In this document: piece by piece, positions 26,406-34,508 of the stretch | How positions within the stretch are numbered: the first letter of the stretch is position 1 | Layout of the letters: each line of letters opens with the position of its first letter | DNA from: Clostridium aestuarii | Lineage (GTDB): Bacteria > Bacillota > Clostridia > Clostridiales > Clostridiaceae | Assembly (NCBI RefSeq): GCF_026735135.1 | Contig: NZ_JAPQER010000008.1 | Coordinates: forward strand, 1-64,000 | DNA length: 64,000 nt | Direction: 5' to 3' | Notes under the pieces: model-generated | Databases searched by the model: none | What the model saw: only the letters and a program-made list of their open reading frames with translations | Told to the model about the DNA's origin: nothing | Made by a program: the position numbers and the translations under genes

Positions 26406-27410
26406 TTGGAAAGTAGTGAGATAAGAAGGATACTGGAGCAAGAATATGAGATGAATATTGATACCATAGAAAAAATGAAAAATATTTATAAAATAAATGC
26501 ATCAAAGCAAAAATTTTGTTTGAAAGTTATTAAATATGAATTTGGGCATTTTATTTTTATTATAAGTGCTATAAAACATTTACAAGAAAAGGGATTCAAA
26601 AAAATACCAGAAATGATAAAAACAAAGCAGAAAAAAAATTATATAAAATTGGGGAACGATTATGCTTATTTAACACCTTGGATTGATGCTAGACTTTGTA
26701 ATTATGACAACCCTATTGATATTAAGGCAGCTGTATTAAAGCTTGCTGATTTTCATAATAAAAGTGAAGGATTTAATGTGACTAAAGAAATGAATCCAAG
26801 AATTGGATGGCTTAAGTGGATAGAAACATATAAGACTAGAAAAAATGAAATTTTAGATTTTAAAAGTAGAATTAACAATAAGGATAGAAAGTCTGAATTT
26901 GATGCATTATATTTAAGCATTATGAAAGAGGAATTAGATAGGGCAGATAGTGCTATTCAAAATTTGGTTCAAAGTGATTATATAAAAAAAATGAAGAATG
27001 AAATTAGAAACAAAGGATTTTGTCATCATGACTATGCTTATCATAATGTTTTAATAGATAAGCATAGTGAAGTAAATATAATAGATTTTGATTATTGTAT
27101 CTTAGATACACATCTGCATGATTTATCAAGTATTTTGATTAGAAGAATGAAGTATGGAAAATGGGATATGAAAAATGCTGTAGAAATAATAGACACATAT
27201 AATTCTATAAAGAATGTAGAAAAGAATGATATTACTATTATGGCCGCTTTTATGGAATTTCCACAAGATTATTGGCAAAGAGGAATTCAATATTATTGGG
27301 AAAAAAAGGACTGGGGACAAGAATTTTTCTTAAGAAAGTTAAAAAAATACATTGATGACAGAGAACAAAAACAAGAGTTTATAAATGAGTTTAGAATTTA
27401 TAAGTACTGA
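26406..27410 (+). CDS. CotS-family spore coat protein (kinase-like fold)
   Basis: This 334-residue protein belongs to the CotS/YutH group of aminoglycoside-phosphotransferase-like proteins. The catalytic loop reads CHHDYAYHNVLIDK (HxD...N) and the metal-binding motif is IIDFDYC, both intact. Translation begins at TTG behind GGGGGAAGACC. CotS proteins are spore coat components; the substrate of the kinase-like centre is not known. It is divergent from a glycosyltransferase gene and leads a run of three further plus-strand genes with 10-20 base gaps, so they are probably one mother-cell operon. Confidence 0.87.
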   Translation: MESSEIRRILEQEYEMNIDTIEKMKNIYKINASKQKFCLKVIKYEFGHFIFIISAIKHLQEKGFKKIPEMIKTKQKKNYIKLGNDYAYLTPWIDARLCNYDNPIDIKAAVLKLADFHNKSEGFNVTKEMNPRIGWLKWIETYKTRKNEILDFKSRINNKDRKSEFDALYLSIMKEELDRADSAIQNLVQSDYIKKMKNEIRNKGFCHHDYAYHNVLIDKHSEVNIIDFDYCILDTHLHDLSSILIRRMKYGKWDMKNAVEIIDTYNSIKNVEKNDITIMAAFMEFPQDYWQRGIQYYWEKKDWGQEFFLRKLKKYIDDREQKQEFINEFRIYKY

Positions 27411-27430
27411 ATTTATTATAGGAGGTTTTT

Positions 27431-27628
27431 ATGAGTAATAAGGATAAAATTGAAGACTTAAATACAGATATACAGAATATTGATGTAGACGTATATGATA
27501 AGGAAGTTGATGATTTAAAAGATTATATAAAAAGATTGAAAAAGATAAAGAAAAAGCAAAAGAAGCTTAGAAAGTTAGAAAGAGAAAAAAAGTGTATTAT
27601 GAAGAAAATGAAAAAAGTGGATAAGTAG
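27431..27628 (+). CDS. Small Lys/Asp-rich coiled-coil protein in the coat operon
   Basis: This 65-residue protein starts behind ATAGGAGGTTTTT. It is very charged: an acidic N-terminal half (DLNTDIQNIDVDVYDKEVDD) and a basic helical C-terminal half (KRLKKIKKKQKKLRKLEREK) with heptad character. No domain is recognised. Its place between two CotS-type genes, 20 and 10 bases from its neighbours, suggests a small coat component or assembly factor. Confidence 0.7.
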   Translation: MSNKDKIEDLNTDIQNIDVDVYDKEVDDLKDYIKRLKKIKKKQKKLRKLEREKKCIMKKMKKVDK

Positions 27629-27638
27629 AGGTGATGCT

Positions 27639-28394
27639 ATGAATAGCTTATCTGGTAATTGTTTTTTCGAATATGTTAAAGAAAAAAAAATAAGAAAGAT
27701 AGAACCGTATAAAGCACATACAGTTAAAAATGAAATTACTGATGAGCAAGCGTTAAATCAATTATATATAATTAGTCAATTTCATAAAAGGGTTAATGGT
27801 TATGATAACTATATTGGACATAGGTTAGAAGATAAAAGAGGGCGTACTATAGAACAATATAAAATATATATAAAAAGGATAAAGTATGAATATGAAACAG
27901 TTAAAAGAAAAACAGAGATTAATAGCTTCGAAAAACTATTTTTGAAATATGGAGAAAAATATTTAAACAAAGCTGAAGAATGTATAGAAGAAGTATACAA
28001 TAATAGATACTTAGAAATTATAAGAAGAAGTATGGATAGAATAGAGATTTGTTTAGGGGATACGTATTTTACAAACTTAAGAAAGAATAATTGTATTGAA
28101 GTGGTGAATTTTGAAGACTGCTGTTATGATCTAGTTGAAATAGATGGGATTTATTTTTTGAATAAACTTAAATCAAAAGGTAAAAATTTATCTTTTGATA
28201 TGTTAATTAATAAATTCTGTGAATATGAAAATTTAGATAAAGAGAGTGAAATATTTATGAAAGCACTTTTTGAATATCCTTATGAATTTATGAAATGTTG
28301 TATGAAATATAAGAAAAATAAGAATAACAAGAATAATTATGATAAATATATCAATAAATTGAACAAAGTAATACGCTCTGAAGAATTGTTATAA
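27639..28394 (+). CDS. Shortened, degenerate CotS-family protein
   Basis: This 251-residue protein aligns by eye with the C-terminal two thirds of its CotS neighbours but lacks the N-terminal lobe of about 80 residues. The catalytic loop has become CLGDTYFTNLRK, losing the HHD histidines while keeping D and N. The metal motif DFDYC has become NFEDCCYD. It is thus probably catalytically dead. The frame is intact, with AGAGGTGATGCT before the ATG, and genes on both sides follow closely, so it may be a structural coat protein rather than a pseudogene. It could also be early gene decay. Confidence 0.7.
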   Translation: MNSLSGNCFFEYVKEKKIRKIEPYKAHTVKNEITDEQALNQLYIISQFHKRVNGYDNYIGHRLEDKRGRTIEQYKIYIKRIKYEYETVKRKTEINSFEKLFLKYGEKYLNKAEECIEEVYNNRYLEIIRRSMDRIEICLGDTYFTNLRKNNCIEVVNFEDCCYDLVEIDGIYFLNKLKSKGKNLSFDMLINKFCEYENLDKESEIFMKALFEYPYEFMKCCMKYKKNKNNKNNYDKYINKLNKVIRSEELL

Positions 28395-28407
28395 AGGGGG
28401 TGAAAGT

Positions 28408-29433
28408 ATGTTGCAAAATGTAAAGATTAGAGATAAAAAGGAATTAGTGAAATATAATTTATGTGTGAATATTTTTAAAAGATTTAATTTTAAAGTAGAA
28501 GATGTAATTCCAGTTAGAAAGGTTTTTATACTTATTACTGATCAAGGAAATAAAATTTTAAAAAAGATTAATTATGATATAGATGAGTTAGAATTTATTT
28601 ATGCTGGAATAAAATATATCAGAAATAATGGTTTTGATAGAGTGTTCGAATATACATTAACTAAAGATAATAAAATATATACGATTTGTAATAAAGATTT
28701 ATATTGTGTAATGGATTTAATTGAGGGTAGAGAAAGCGAATACAGTAATCCGATTGATATAGCTATAGCTTCTCAAGGATTGGGTGAATTGCATAAAGCA
28801 TGTGAAGGATTTAGATATAATGGTAAAACAAGATGTGTTTATGGTAATACAATTGATAGTTTTAAAAGAAAGCTATATGAAATGGAGTTATTTAAGAATA
28901 TAGCTTCTTTAAGTGAAAAGAAAAGTGAATTTGATGATATATTTTTAGATAATGTAGATTATTATAAAGATAAGATTAAGGATAGTATAAATATTTTAGA
29001 AAAATCAAGTTTTTATAAGCTATGTAGCCAAGAGGATAAAAAGATATTGTGTCATCATGATTTAGCACATCATAATATTTTAATTAAGGAGGATAAGTCT
29101 TATTTTGTAGATTTTGATTATTGCATAATAGATTTAAAAGTACATGATTTATGTAATTTTATAAATAAAGCAGAAAAAAAATCAGCTTATGATATAGAGT
29201 TTACTAATACAATAATAGAGAACTATTGTATGTATAATGAGTTAAATAAAAAAGAGTTGGAAGTTTTATATGGTATGTTAACTTTTCCTCAAGATTTTTA
29301 TACTATATCAAAACAATATTATACAAGAACAAAAGAATGGGAATATAAGGTGTTTTTACAGAGACTTATAAAGAAGAATGAATTTAAAGAAGATAAAGAG
29401 GAATTCTTAAAAAAATTTAAAGACAATATATAA
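28408..29433 (+). CDS. CotS-family spore coat protein
   Basis: This 341-residue member of the CotS kinase-like family has an intact catalytic loop CHHDLAHHNILIKED and metal motif FVDFDYCII. It starts 13 bases after the degenerate paralogue, behind AAAGGGGGTGAAAGT. The N-lobe is present (KVFILITDQGNKILKKINYD). It is the last gene of the first coat operon and converges with the second glycosyltransferase gene across a strong hairpin. Confidence 0.86.
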   Translation: MLQNVKIRDKKELVKYNLCVNIFKRFNFKVEDVIPVRKVFILITDQGNKILKKINYDIDELEFIYAGIKYIRNNGFDRVFEYTLTKDNKIYTICNKDLYCVMDLIEGRESEYSNPIDIAIASQGLGELHKACEGFRYNGKTRCVYGNTIDSFKRKLYEMELFKNIASLSEKKSEFDDIFLDNVDYYKDKIKDSINILEKSSFYKLCSQEDKKILCHHDLAHHNILIKEDKSYFVDFDYCIIDLKVHDLCNFINKAEKKSAYDIEFTNTIIENYCMYNELNKKELEVLYGMLTFPQDFYTISKQYYTRTKEWEYKVFLQRLIKKNEFKEDKEEFLKKFKDNI

Positions 29434-29434
29434 G

Positions 29435-29475
29435 AATATTGCGAAGCATGTTAACTTTGCTTCGCAATATTTTTA
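29435..29475. terminator. Hairpin terminator between CotS and the convergent glycosyltransferase gene
   Basis: A perfect 14-base inverted repeat (29435-29448 with 29459-29472) containing GCGAAGCA/TGCTTCGC is followed by TTTT. The stop codon of the minus-strand gene (29451-29453) lies in its loop, so one arm is coding. The AATATTGCG core resembles the hairpin at 37039. Confidence 0.8.
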
Positions 29476-30581
29476 TATGCTTTTAAAGTTTTTTCAGCAG
29501 TTTTTTTCCAAGTGAATTTAGTACTTTGTGTTAAAGATTTTTTTATTAATTGATTTCTTAATATTTCATTAGAAAGAACAGTATATATAGAATTACTTAG
29601 TTCTGATATATCATTAGGATTTATAAGTATCCCAGCATTTCCCAATACTTCTGGGATTGATGTGAATTTTGAAGCTATTACTGGAGTACCACAAGCCATA
29701 GCTTCTATAGGAGGTAGGCCAAATCCTTCATAAAAAGAAGGATAAATAAAAATATTTGCAGAATTATAAAAAATAGGCATATGTTCTAGAGGTATAAATC
29801 CTGGGAAGATAACAGAGTTTTGAACATGTAAATCTTCTGTTCGTTTTTTATATATACTATAAGATTTACCTTGTTTTCCCACTATGATTAATTTAGTATT
29901 TTTATCTTTAATTTTTGATAAAAGTTTACTAAAAGCTTCAATTAAACCTATTATGTTTTTTCTAGGACTAAATCCTCCTACATATAAAATATAGTCATCT
30001 TTTATACCATAATGTTTTTTTATGAAATTTTTGCAGAAAGTTTTATCTAAAGGTTTATAAATATCTTCATTGGCTAGGTAAGTTACAAAAATTTTTTCAG
30101 GGGGAAAATTAAAAGCATTTATTATATCTTGTTTTGAAAAATTTGAAACTGTGATAATTCCATCACACATACTAATGATTCGTGGCATTTCTTTTGTGAA
30201 TATTTCAAGATATCTTTCTCCTACGGTTTTTGGCATCTTATAAGGTATAATATCATGTAAAGTAATTACAAAAGGACAATTTTTTACTTTGGGTAAACCA
30301 ACACCGTTTTGAGGAACATGATATAAATCTATGTTATTGTTTTTTAATATATTTGGAATATTAACTTCATCCCAAAAATTTGATTTAACATTCTGAGCAA
30401 TATTTCTAATAGTATAATTTTTATTGAAATTTATATTGTAATTACTGCTTTTAGGCATGAAAAGCAAGTAATCGTTGTAATGATCTATTTTATTTAATGA
30501 ATTAATTAATTGATATGAATAAGTTCCAATACCTGTTCCTCTATACCATTTGGCTGCTCTTGCATCAATTCCTATTCTCAT
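29451..30581 (-). CDS. GT4-family glycosyltransferase, CotSA-like (second copy)
   Basis: This 376-residue GT-B enzyme is closely related to the one at 25143-26252. It begins MRIGIDARAAKWYRGTGIGT and contains ILYVGGFSPRKNIIGL and [20 protein letters not shown]. Like the first copy, it is divergent from a CotS-family gene (141 bases between starts). AAAGGATGCCTT precedes the ATG. Presumably it adds sugar to a spore surface structure together with its neighbours. Its two last codons and stop lie in the terminator hairpin. Confidence 0.88.
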   Translation of the reverse strand: MRIGIDARAAKWYRGTGIGTYSYQLINSLNKIDHYNDYLLFMPKSSNYNINFNKNYTIRNIAQNVKSNFWDEVNIPNILKNNNIDLYHVPQNGVGLPKVKNCPFVITLHDIIPYKMPKTVGERYLEIFTKEMPRIISMCDGIITVSNFSKQDIINAFNFPPEKIFVTYLANEDIYKPLDKTFCKNFIKKHYGIKDDYILYVGGFSPRKNIIGLIEAFSKLLSKIKDKNTKLIIVGKQGKSYSIYKKRTEDLHVQNSVIFPGFIPLEHMPIFYNSANIFIYPSFYEGFGLPPIEAMACGTPVIASKFTSIPEVLGNAGILINPNDISELSNSIYTVLSNEILRNQLIKKSLTQSTKFTWKKTAEKTLKAYKNIAKQS

Positions 30582-30721
30582 AAGGCATCCTTTCAGAAAG
30601 TGCTAACCATCATAGTTTTATTATATTGTTTTTAGTTAAAAAACGTTAATAAAGTAGAATATAAAAAATTATTCTAAATAAGTTAGTGTATACATATAGA
30701 TTATTAGAGGAGGCGATAAAT

Positions 30722-31726
30722 ATGATGAGGGAATTTGAGATTGAGAGACAATTTGATATTAAAATTGAAAGTATAAAACCTAATAAAGGTGTATATTGTT
30801 TAAAAACTAATAAAGGAACTAAATGTTTAAAAAGAATTAATTATGGTATTCAAAAACTTTATTTTGTATATGCGGCAAAAGAGCATTTAATAAACAATGG
30901 ATTTACCCAGGTTGATAAATACGATATAAACATAGAAAAAGAGCCTTATGCGCTTGTCAATGAAGACATATATACTTTATCAGAATGGATAGATGGACGA
31001 GAAGCTGATTTCCATGATGATAATGATATAGTAATGGCAGCAAAGGCATTAGCAAATATGCATATAGCTTCAAAGGGATATGATCCACCTGAAAATAGTA
31101 AGTTAAAAACAGATTTAGGAAGATGGCCGCATTTAATGGAAAAAAGAATTAAAGCACTAGACAAAATGAGAAATATGTGTAGAAAAAGAAATAGAAAAAG
31201 TGATTTTGATTTGAATTATATAAAAAACATGGAATTTTATAAAGAGTTGGGTAAGAGAGCGTTGGGTGTTTTAAATGATTCTAAATATATGGAAATATGC
31301 GAGATTACAGAAAATGAAAAAAGTTTTTGTCATCATGATTATACTTACCATAATATTGTAATAGATAAAACTAACAATGTTAATATAATAGACTTTGATT
31401 ATTGTAAAAGAGAAGTTGAAGTTTATGATATTTCTAATTTTATGATAAAAGTACTAAAAAGAAGAGAATGGGACATAAATTGTGCTAAGTTAATTATTAA
31501 TTCTTATAGTGAAGTAAAACCTTTAAGAGAAGAAGAATATAGAGTATTATTTGCATTTTTACTTTTCCCACAACGTTTTTGGAGACTTGCAAATAGATAT
31601 TATTATAATGAAGTTAATTGGGCTACAAATACTTTTAATAAAAAAATTGGAGCTTTGATTAATGAACAAGAAGGATATATGAATTTTATTGAAGAGTTTA
31701 AAGAAAACTATGAACAAGAAGGATAG
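30722..31726 (+). CDS. CotS-family spore coat protein
   Basis: This 334-residue protein is a CotS-type kinase-like coat protein with CHHDYTYHNIVIDK and IIDFDYCKR intact. The frame opens at 30686, but AGAGGAGGCGATAAAT lies right before the double ATG at 30722, which is taken as the start. It forms the second divergent module with the glycosyltransferase at 29451-30581. It is followed by a hairpin and then by an unrelated membrane protein gene. Confidence 0.87.
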   Translation: MMREFEIERQFDIKIESIKPNKGVYCLKTNKGTKCLKRINYGIQKLYFVYAAKEHLINNGFTQVDKYDINIEKEPYALVNEDIYTLSEWIDGREADFHDDNDIVMAAKALANMHIASKGYDPPENSKLKTDLGRWPHLMEKRIKALDKMRNMCRKRNRKSDFDLNYIKNMEFYKELGKRALGVLNDSKYMEICEITENEKSFCHHDYTYHNIVIDKTNNVNIIDFDYCKREVEVYDISNFMIKVLKRREWDINCAKLIINSYSEVKPLREEEYRVLFAFLLFPQRFWRLANRYYYNEVNWATNTFNKKIGALINEQEGYMNFIEEFKENYEQEG

Positions 31727-31730
31727 TTTA

Positions 31731-31780
31731 TAATAGAACCATATAAGAAATTTATAACTTATGTGGTTCTATTATATTAT
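31731..31780 (+). terminator. Hairpin after the last CotS gene
   Basis: A 17-base stem with one G-U pair (31731-31747 with 31758-31774) lies 5 bases after the stop; the T-run is weak (ATTATATTAT). Confidence 0.65.
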
Positions 31781-31907
31781 GCTTGATAGTAATCATAAAG
31801 AATAGTATAGTAATATATGGAAAACAATCAAAGCATAAATAGTTAGGGGGCGGGCTTGTGATACTAATAAAGGGTATAGTTTATTAGTTATAAACAAGTG
31901 ATTTAAG

Positions 31908-32828
31908 ATGATAGGACAGAACAAATTTAAAGATATTAGAAAATTAAAAAAAGAAGCAAAAGAGTGTTTGAGTGGAAATTGGTTAATGGCAGTTCTTGTA
32001 TGTTTTATTGCAATTATCTTTACAAGTATATTTGGGTATATGGCTAGAATTGGTGATTTAATACATGCTTTTTCATTAGGTGTTTATGTAAATGAGATTT
32101 TTTGGAAACATATTGCAGAAAGAACAATTATTTCGATTGTGTTAAGTAGAATCGGATTTATAATAAATCTCTTAATTGGAGGAGCTGTTACTTATGGAGT
32201 CTGTAGATTTTTTCTTAATTTGACTAGGAAGCAGAATTTTCAAATAGAAAATTTGTTTGAAGGTTTTAAGTTTTTTGGTAAGAATTTTTTAATTCAATTA
32301 CTTGTATTTATATTTAGTTCTTTATGGTCTATGCTTGTACTTATTCCAGCTACAATAATTACGATAATTGTTATGATAAAAGTTATTTATACAAATGTAC
32401 ATAACATACAAGGGATATCTACAGAACAAATTTTATTTAGATTAGGAAATGGAATTGTAGTATTTTTAATTATATTATCAATAATTTGTTATATAATTAT
32501 TTATCTTATAGTAAGCCGTTATTCAATGACATTTTTTATTTTTAATGATAATCAAGAACTTGGAGTTATGGAATGTATAAATACTAGTAAAGAAATGATG
32601 AAAGGACACATTAAGAGGTATTTCTTACTAAACCTAAGCTTTGTAGGGTGGCATATTTTAGCTACCATTCCTTTGGGAATAGGACATCTATGGCTTAGAC
32701 CATATAAGTATGCAACTAGAGCTAATTTTTATAATGATTTAAAAGAAACTTTGCAATATACTCATGGTGAAGAAATTTTTATAAATAATGAGAATGGAAA
32801 AGTTTATAACGAATTTAAGGAAAGATAA
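31908..32828 (+). CDS. DUF975 family membrane protein
   Basis: This 306-residue protein begins MIGQNKFKDIRKLKKEAKECLSGNW, the usual opening of DUF975 proteins, followed by five or six membrane segments. The cytoplasmic C-terminal end includes RPYKYATRANFYNDLKE. The function is unknown; family members are common in Firmicutes. An in-frame TGA nine bases upstream fixes the ATG as the first possible start of that type. The ribosome site is weak. The leader carries an imperfect hairpin (CTTGT...ACTAATAAA with TTTATTAGT...ACAAG, 31854-31892) behind a strong AGGGGG that is too far away to serve this start directly. Confidence 0.85.
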   Translation: MIGQNKFKDIRKLKKEAKECLSGNWLMAVLVCFIAIIFTSIFGYMARIGDLIHAFSLGVYVNEIFWKHIAERTIISIVLSRIGFIINLLIGGAVTYGVCRFFLNLTRKQNFQIENLFEGFKFFGKNFLIQLLVFIFSSLWSMLVLIPATIITIIVMIKVIYTNVHNIQGISTEQILFRLGNGIVVFLIILSIICYIIIYLIVSRYSMTFFIFNDNQELGVMECINTSKEMMKGHIKRYFLLNLSFVGWHILATIPLGIGHLWLRPYKYATRANFYNDLKETLQYTHGEEIFINNENGKVYNEFKER

Positions 32829-32900
32829 ATATAATTCAGGTGTTTAATTTAGAATTTATGAATACACATTCTAATAAACTAATTAGCAATTTTGAGTTTG

Positions 32901-32946
32901 AGACTATGAATATAAAACGATATTATTCATAGTCTTTTAATTTTTG
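32901..32946 (+). terminator. Intrinsic terminator after the DUF975 gene
   Basis: AGACTATGAATA (32901-32912) pairs with TATTCATAGTCT (32924-32935), followed by TTTAATTTTT. Confidence 0.75.
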
Positions 32947-32976
32947 GATGAACTATGAATTTCCAAGTGTTTGTCA

Positions 32977-33003
32977 ACATTATATAATATTGCACATATT
33001 ATA
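32977..33003 (+). promoter_or_regulatory. Sigma K type promoter of yabG
   Basis: AC (32977-32978), 16 bases, then CATATTATA (32995-33003), a full match to the late mother-cell consensus AC / CATAnnnTA. yabG is a known sigma K gene in B. subtilis. Confidence 0.72.
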
Positions 33004-33034
33004 TAAACAGGACTTGTAGATTGGAGTTGATAGT

Positions 33035-33922
33035 TTGAAGATAGGTGATGTTGTAGTAAGAAAATCCTACGGAAAGGATATTACTTTTAAGATTATAGAT
33101 ATAAAAACTAATGACAATGATGACTCTGTTTATGTTCTTAAGGGAATTAATTTGAGAATAATAGCTGATTCTCCTATTTCAGATTTAGAATTAGCAACTA
33201 GTTTAGGTAAAAAGGATGTTATGTTTAATGAAAAAGTAAAAGGTTCAATAAAGAAGATATTAATGAGTAGAAATGATAAAAAAAAATATAGAATGTATAG
33301 AGAAATAAAAGTTATAAGAAATGATAGAAATATAAAAAATAGTGGATCGGAAATGTTATTTGGACGTCCAGGAAGAATTTTACATGTGGATGGAGATTCG
33401 GAATATTTAGATGTATGTATGAGAACATATAAACAATTAGAAATGGAGGCTATGGGATACGTTATACCAGAAAAAGATCAGCCTAAGCGAATTTTAGAAC
33501 TTGCCAAGCGTATAAGACCAGACATAGTTGTGTTAACAGGACACGATGCTATTATTAAGGGTGCTAAAGATTATATGGATTTAAATAATTATAAGCATTC
33601 AAAGTATTATGTAGATTCAGTAAGGGAACTTAGAAACTATAAGTCGGGTTACGATGATTTAGTAATATTTGCAGGAGCATGTCAATCATGTTACGAGGCA
33701 ATATTAGATGCAGGTGCTAATTTTGCTAGTTCTCCTAATAGGGTGTTAATTCATTGTTTAGATCCGGTTTTTATTTCAGAAAAAATAGCATATACAAATA
33801 TAGATAAGATAGTTTCTATTCAGGAGGTTATTCAAAGTACAATAACTGGATCTGCAGGGGTAGGGGGACTTCAAACTAGAGGAAAACATAGAGAGGGATT
33901 TCCAAAATCAAAATATGCATAG
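33035..33922 (+). CDS. yabG: Sporulation-specific protease YabG
   Basis: This 295-residue cysteine-type protease processes spore coat proteins in the mother cell (and preproteins such as CspBA and SleC in C. difficile). Marks of the family are the start MKIGDVVVRKSYGKDITF, the middle RPDIVVLTGHDAI and FAGACQSCYEAILDAG. Translation starts at TTG behind TTGGAGTTGATAG. A consensus sigma K promoter lies 32 bases upstream of the start codon. veg follows, as in many Firmicutes. Confidence 0.95.
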   Translation: MKIGDVVVRKSYGKDITFKIIDIKTNDNDDSVYVLKGINLRIIADSPISDLELATSLGKKDVMFNEKVKGSIKKILMSRNDKKKYRMYREIKVIRNDRNIKNSGSEMLFGRPGRILHVDGDSEYLDVCMRTYKQLEMEAMGYVIPEKDQPKRILELAKRIRPDIVVLTGHDAIIKGAKDYMDLNNYKHSKYYVDSVRELRNYKSGYDDLVIFAGACQSCYEAILDAGANFASSPNRVLIHCLDPVFISEKIAYTNIDKIVSIQEVIQSTITGSAGVGGLQTRGKHREGFPKSKYA

Positions 33923-33987
33923 AAAATGTATATTAATTAAAAAAAATGAGAATACTAGTAATATAAATAGATAGAGTTAGTATAATT

Positions 33988-34020
33988 AGCTTCAAGCTAA
34001 AATAATGCTTGAAGCTTTAT
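33988..34020 (+). terminator. Intrinsic terminator after yabG
   Basis: A perfect 10-base inverted repeat AGCTTCAAGC/GCTTGAAGCT (33988-33997 with 34007-34016) is followed by TTATCTG; the T-run is short. Confidence 0.7.
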
Positions 34021-34040
34021 CTGTTCACAAAAATTTAACA

Positions 34041-34069
34041 TTGACAAGTTTAATCGATGGTGATAAAAT
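34041..34069 (+). promoter_or_regulatory. Upstream sigma A promoter of veg
   Basis: TTGACA (34041-34046), 17 bases, TAAAAT (34064-34069). Confidence 0.75.
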
Positions 34070-34080
34070 TATAGGTTTGC

Positions 34081-34109
34081 TTGACAATTGAATTATTTTG
34101 AGGTATAAT
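34081..34109 (+). promoter_or_regulatory. Proximal sigma A promoter of veg
   Basis: A perfect consensus: TTGACA (34081-34086), 17 bases, TATAAT (34104-34109). veg is known for a very strong vegetative promoter. Confidence 0.9.
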
Positions 34110-34136
34110 ATAGAGTGTAGAAAGAGGGTGCTTGCT

Positions 34137-34370
34137 ATGAAAAAAAATATTTTAGCGTCAATAAAAAATCAAATGGATAATCATGTAGGAGAAAAAGTGA
34201 CGCTAAGAGCTAACAACGGAAGAAGAAAAATAGTTGTAAATTGTGGTGTACTTGAGAAGACATATCCAAGTATTTTTGTTGTTAGATTAGAAAATGACAC
34301 CCAAAGGAAGGTCACATATAGTTATTCGGATATTTTAACTAAAACAGTTCAAATAGACTTTGCTGGTTAA
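34137..34370 (+). CDS. veg: Veg protein
   Basis: This 77-residue protein begins MKKNILASIKNQMDNHVGEK and continues VTLRANNGRRKIVVNCGVLE, the typical Veg sequence. In B. subtilis Veg is abundant in growing cells and stimulates biofilm genes; its biochemical action is unclear. The frame opens at 34098, inside the promoter -10 region, so the ATG at 34137 with AAGAGGGTGCTTGCT before it is chosen. Two consecutive sigma A promoters precede it. The place next to yabG and before ispE is conserved. Confidence 0.94.
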   Translation: MKKNILASIKNQMDNHVGEKVTLRANNGRRKIVVNCGVLEKTYPSIFVVRLENDTQRKVTYSYSDILTKTVQIDFAG

Positions 34371-34371
34371 T

Positions 34372-34413
34372 AAAAGTGATGCTGTGTTATCAGTATCATT
34401 TTCTTTTTTTTTT
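34372..34413 (+). terminator. Intrinsic terminator after veg
   Basis: TGATGCTG (34377-34384) pairs with CAGTATCA (34391-34398), extended by A-T pairs, then a run of ten Ts. Confidence 0.85.
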
Positions 34414-34508
34414 GAAAGAATGTAAAATTATTTAATAAAAATATATCATATTTTTAGGAGAAGATATATATACATTAGTTAGTAGGTATTTTATGGGAGG
34501 TCAGTTAT

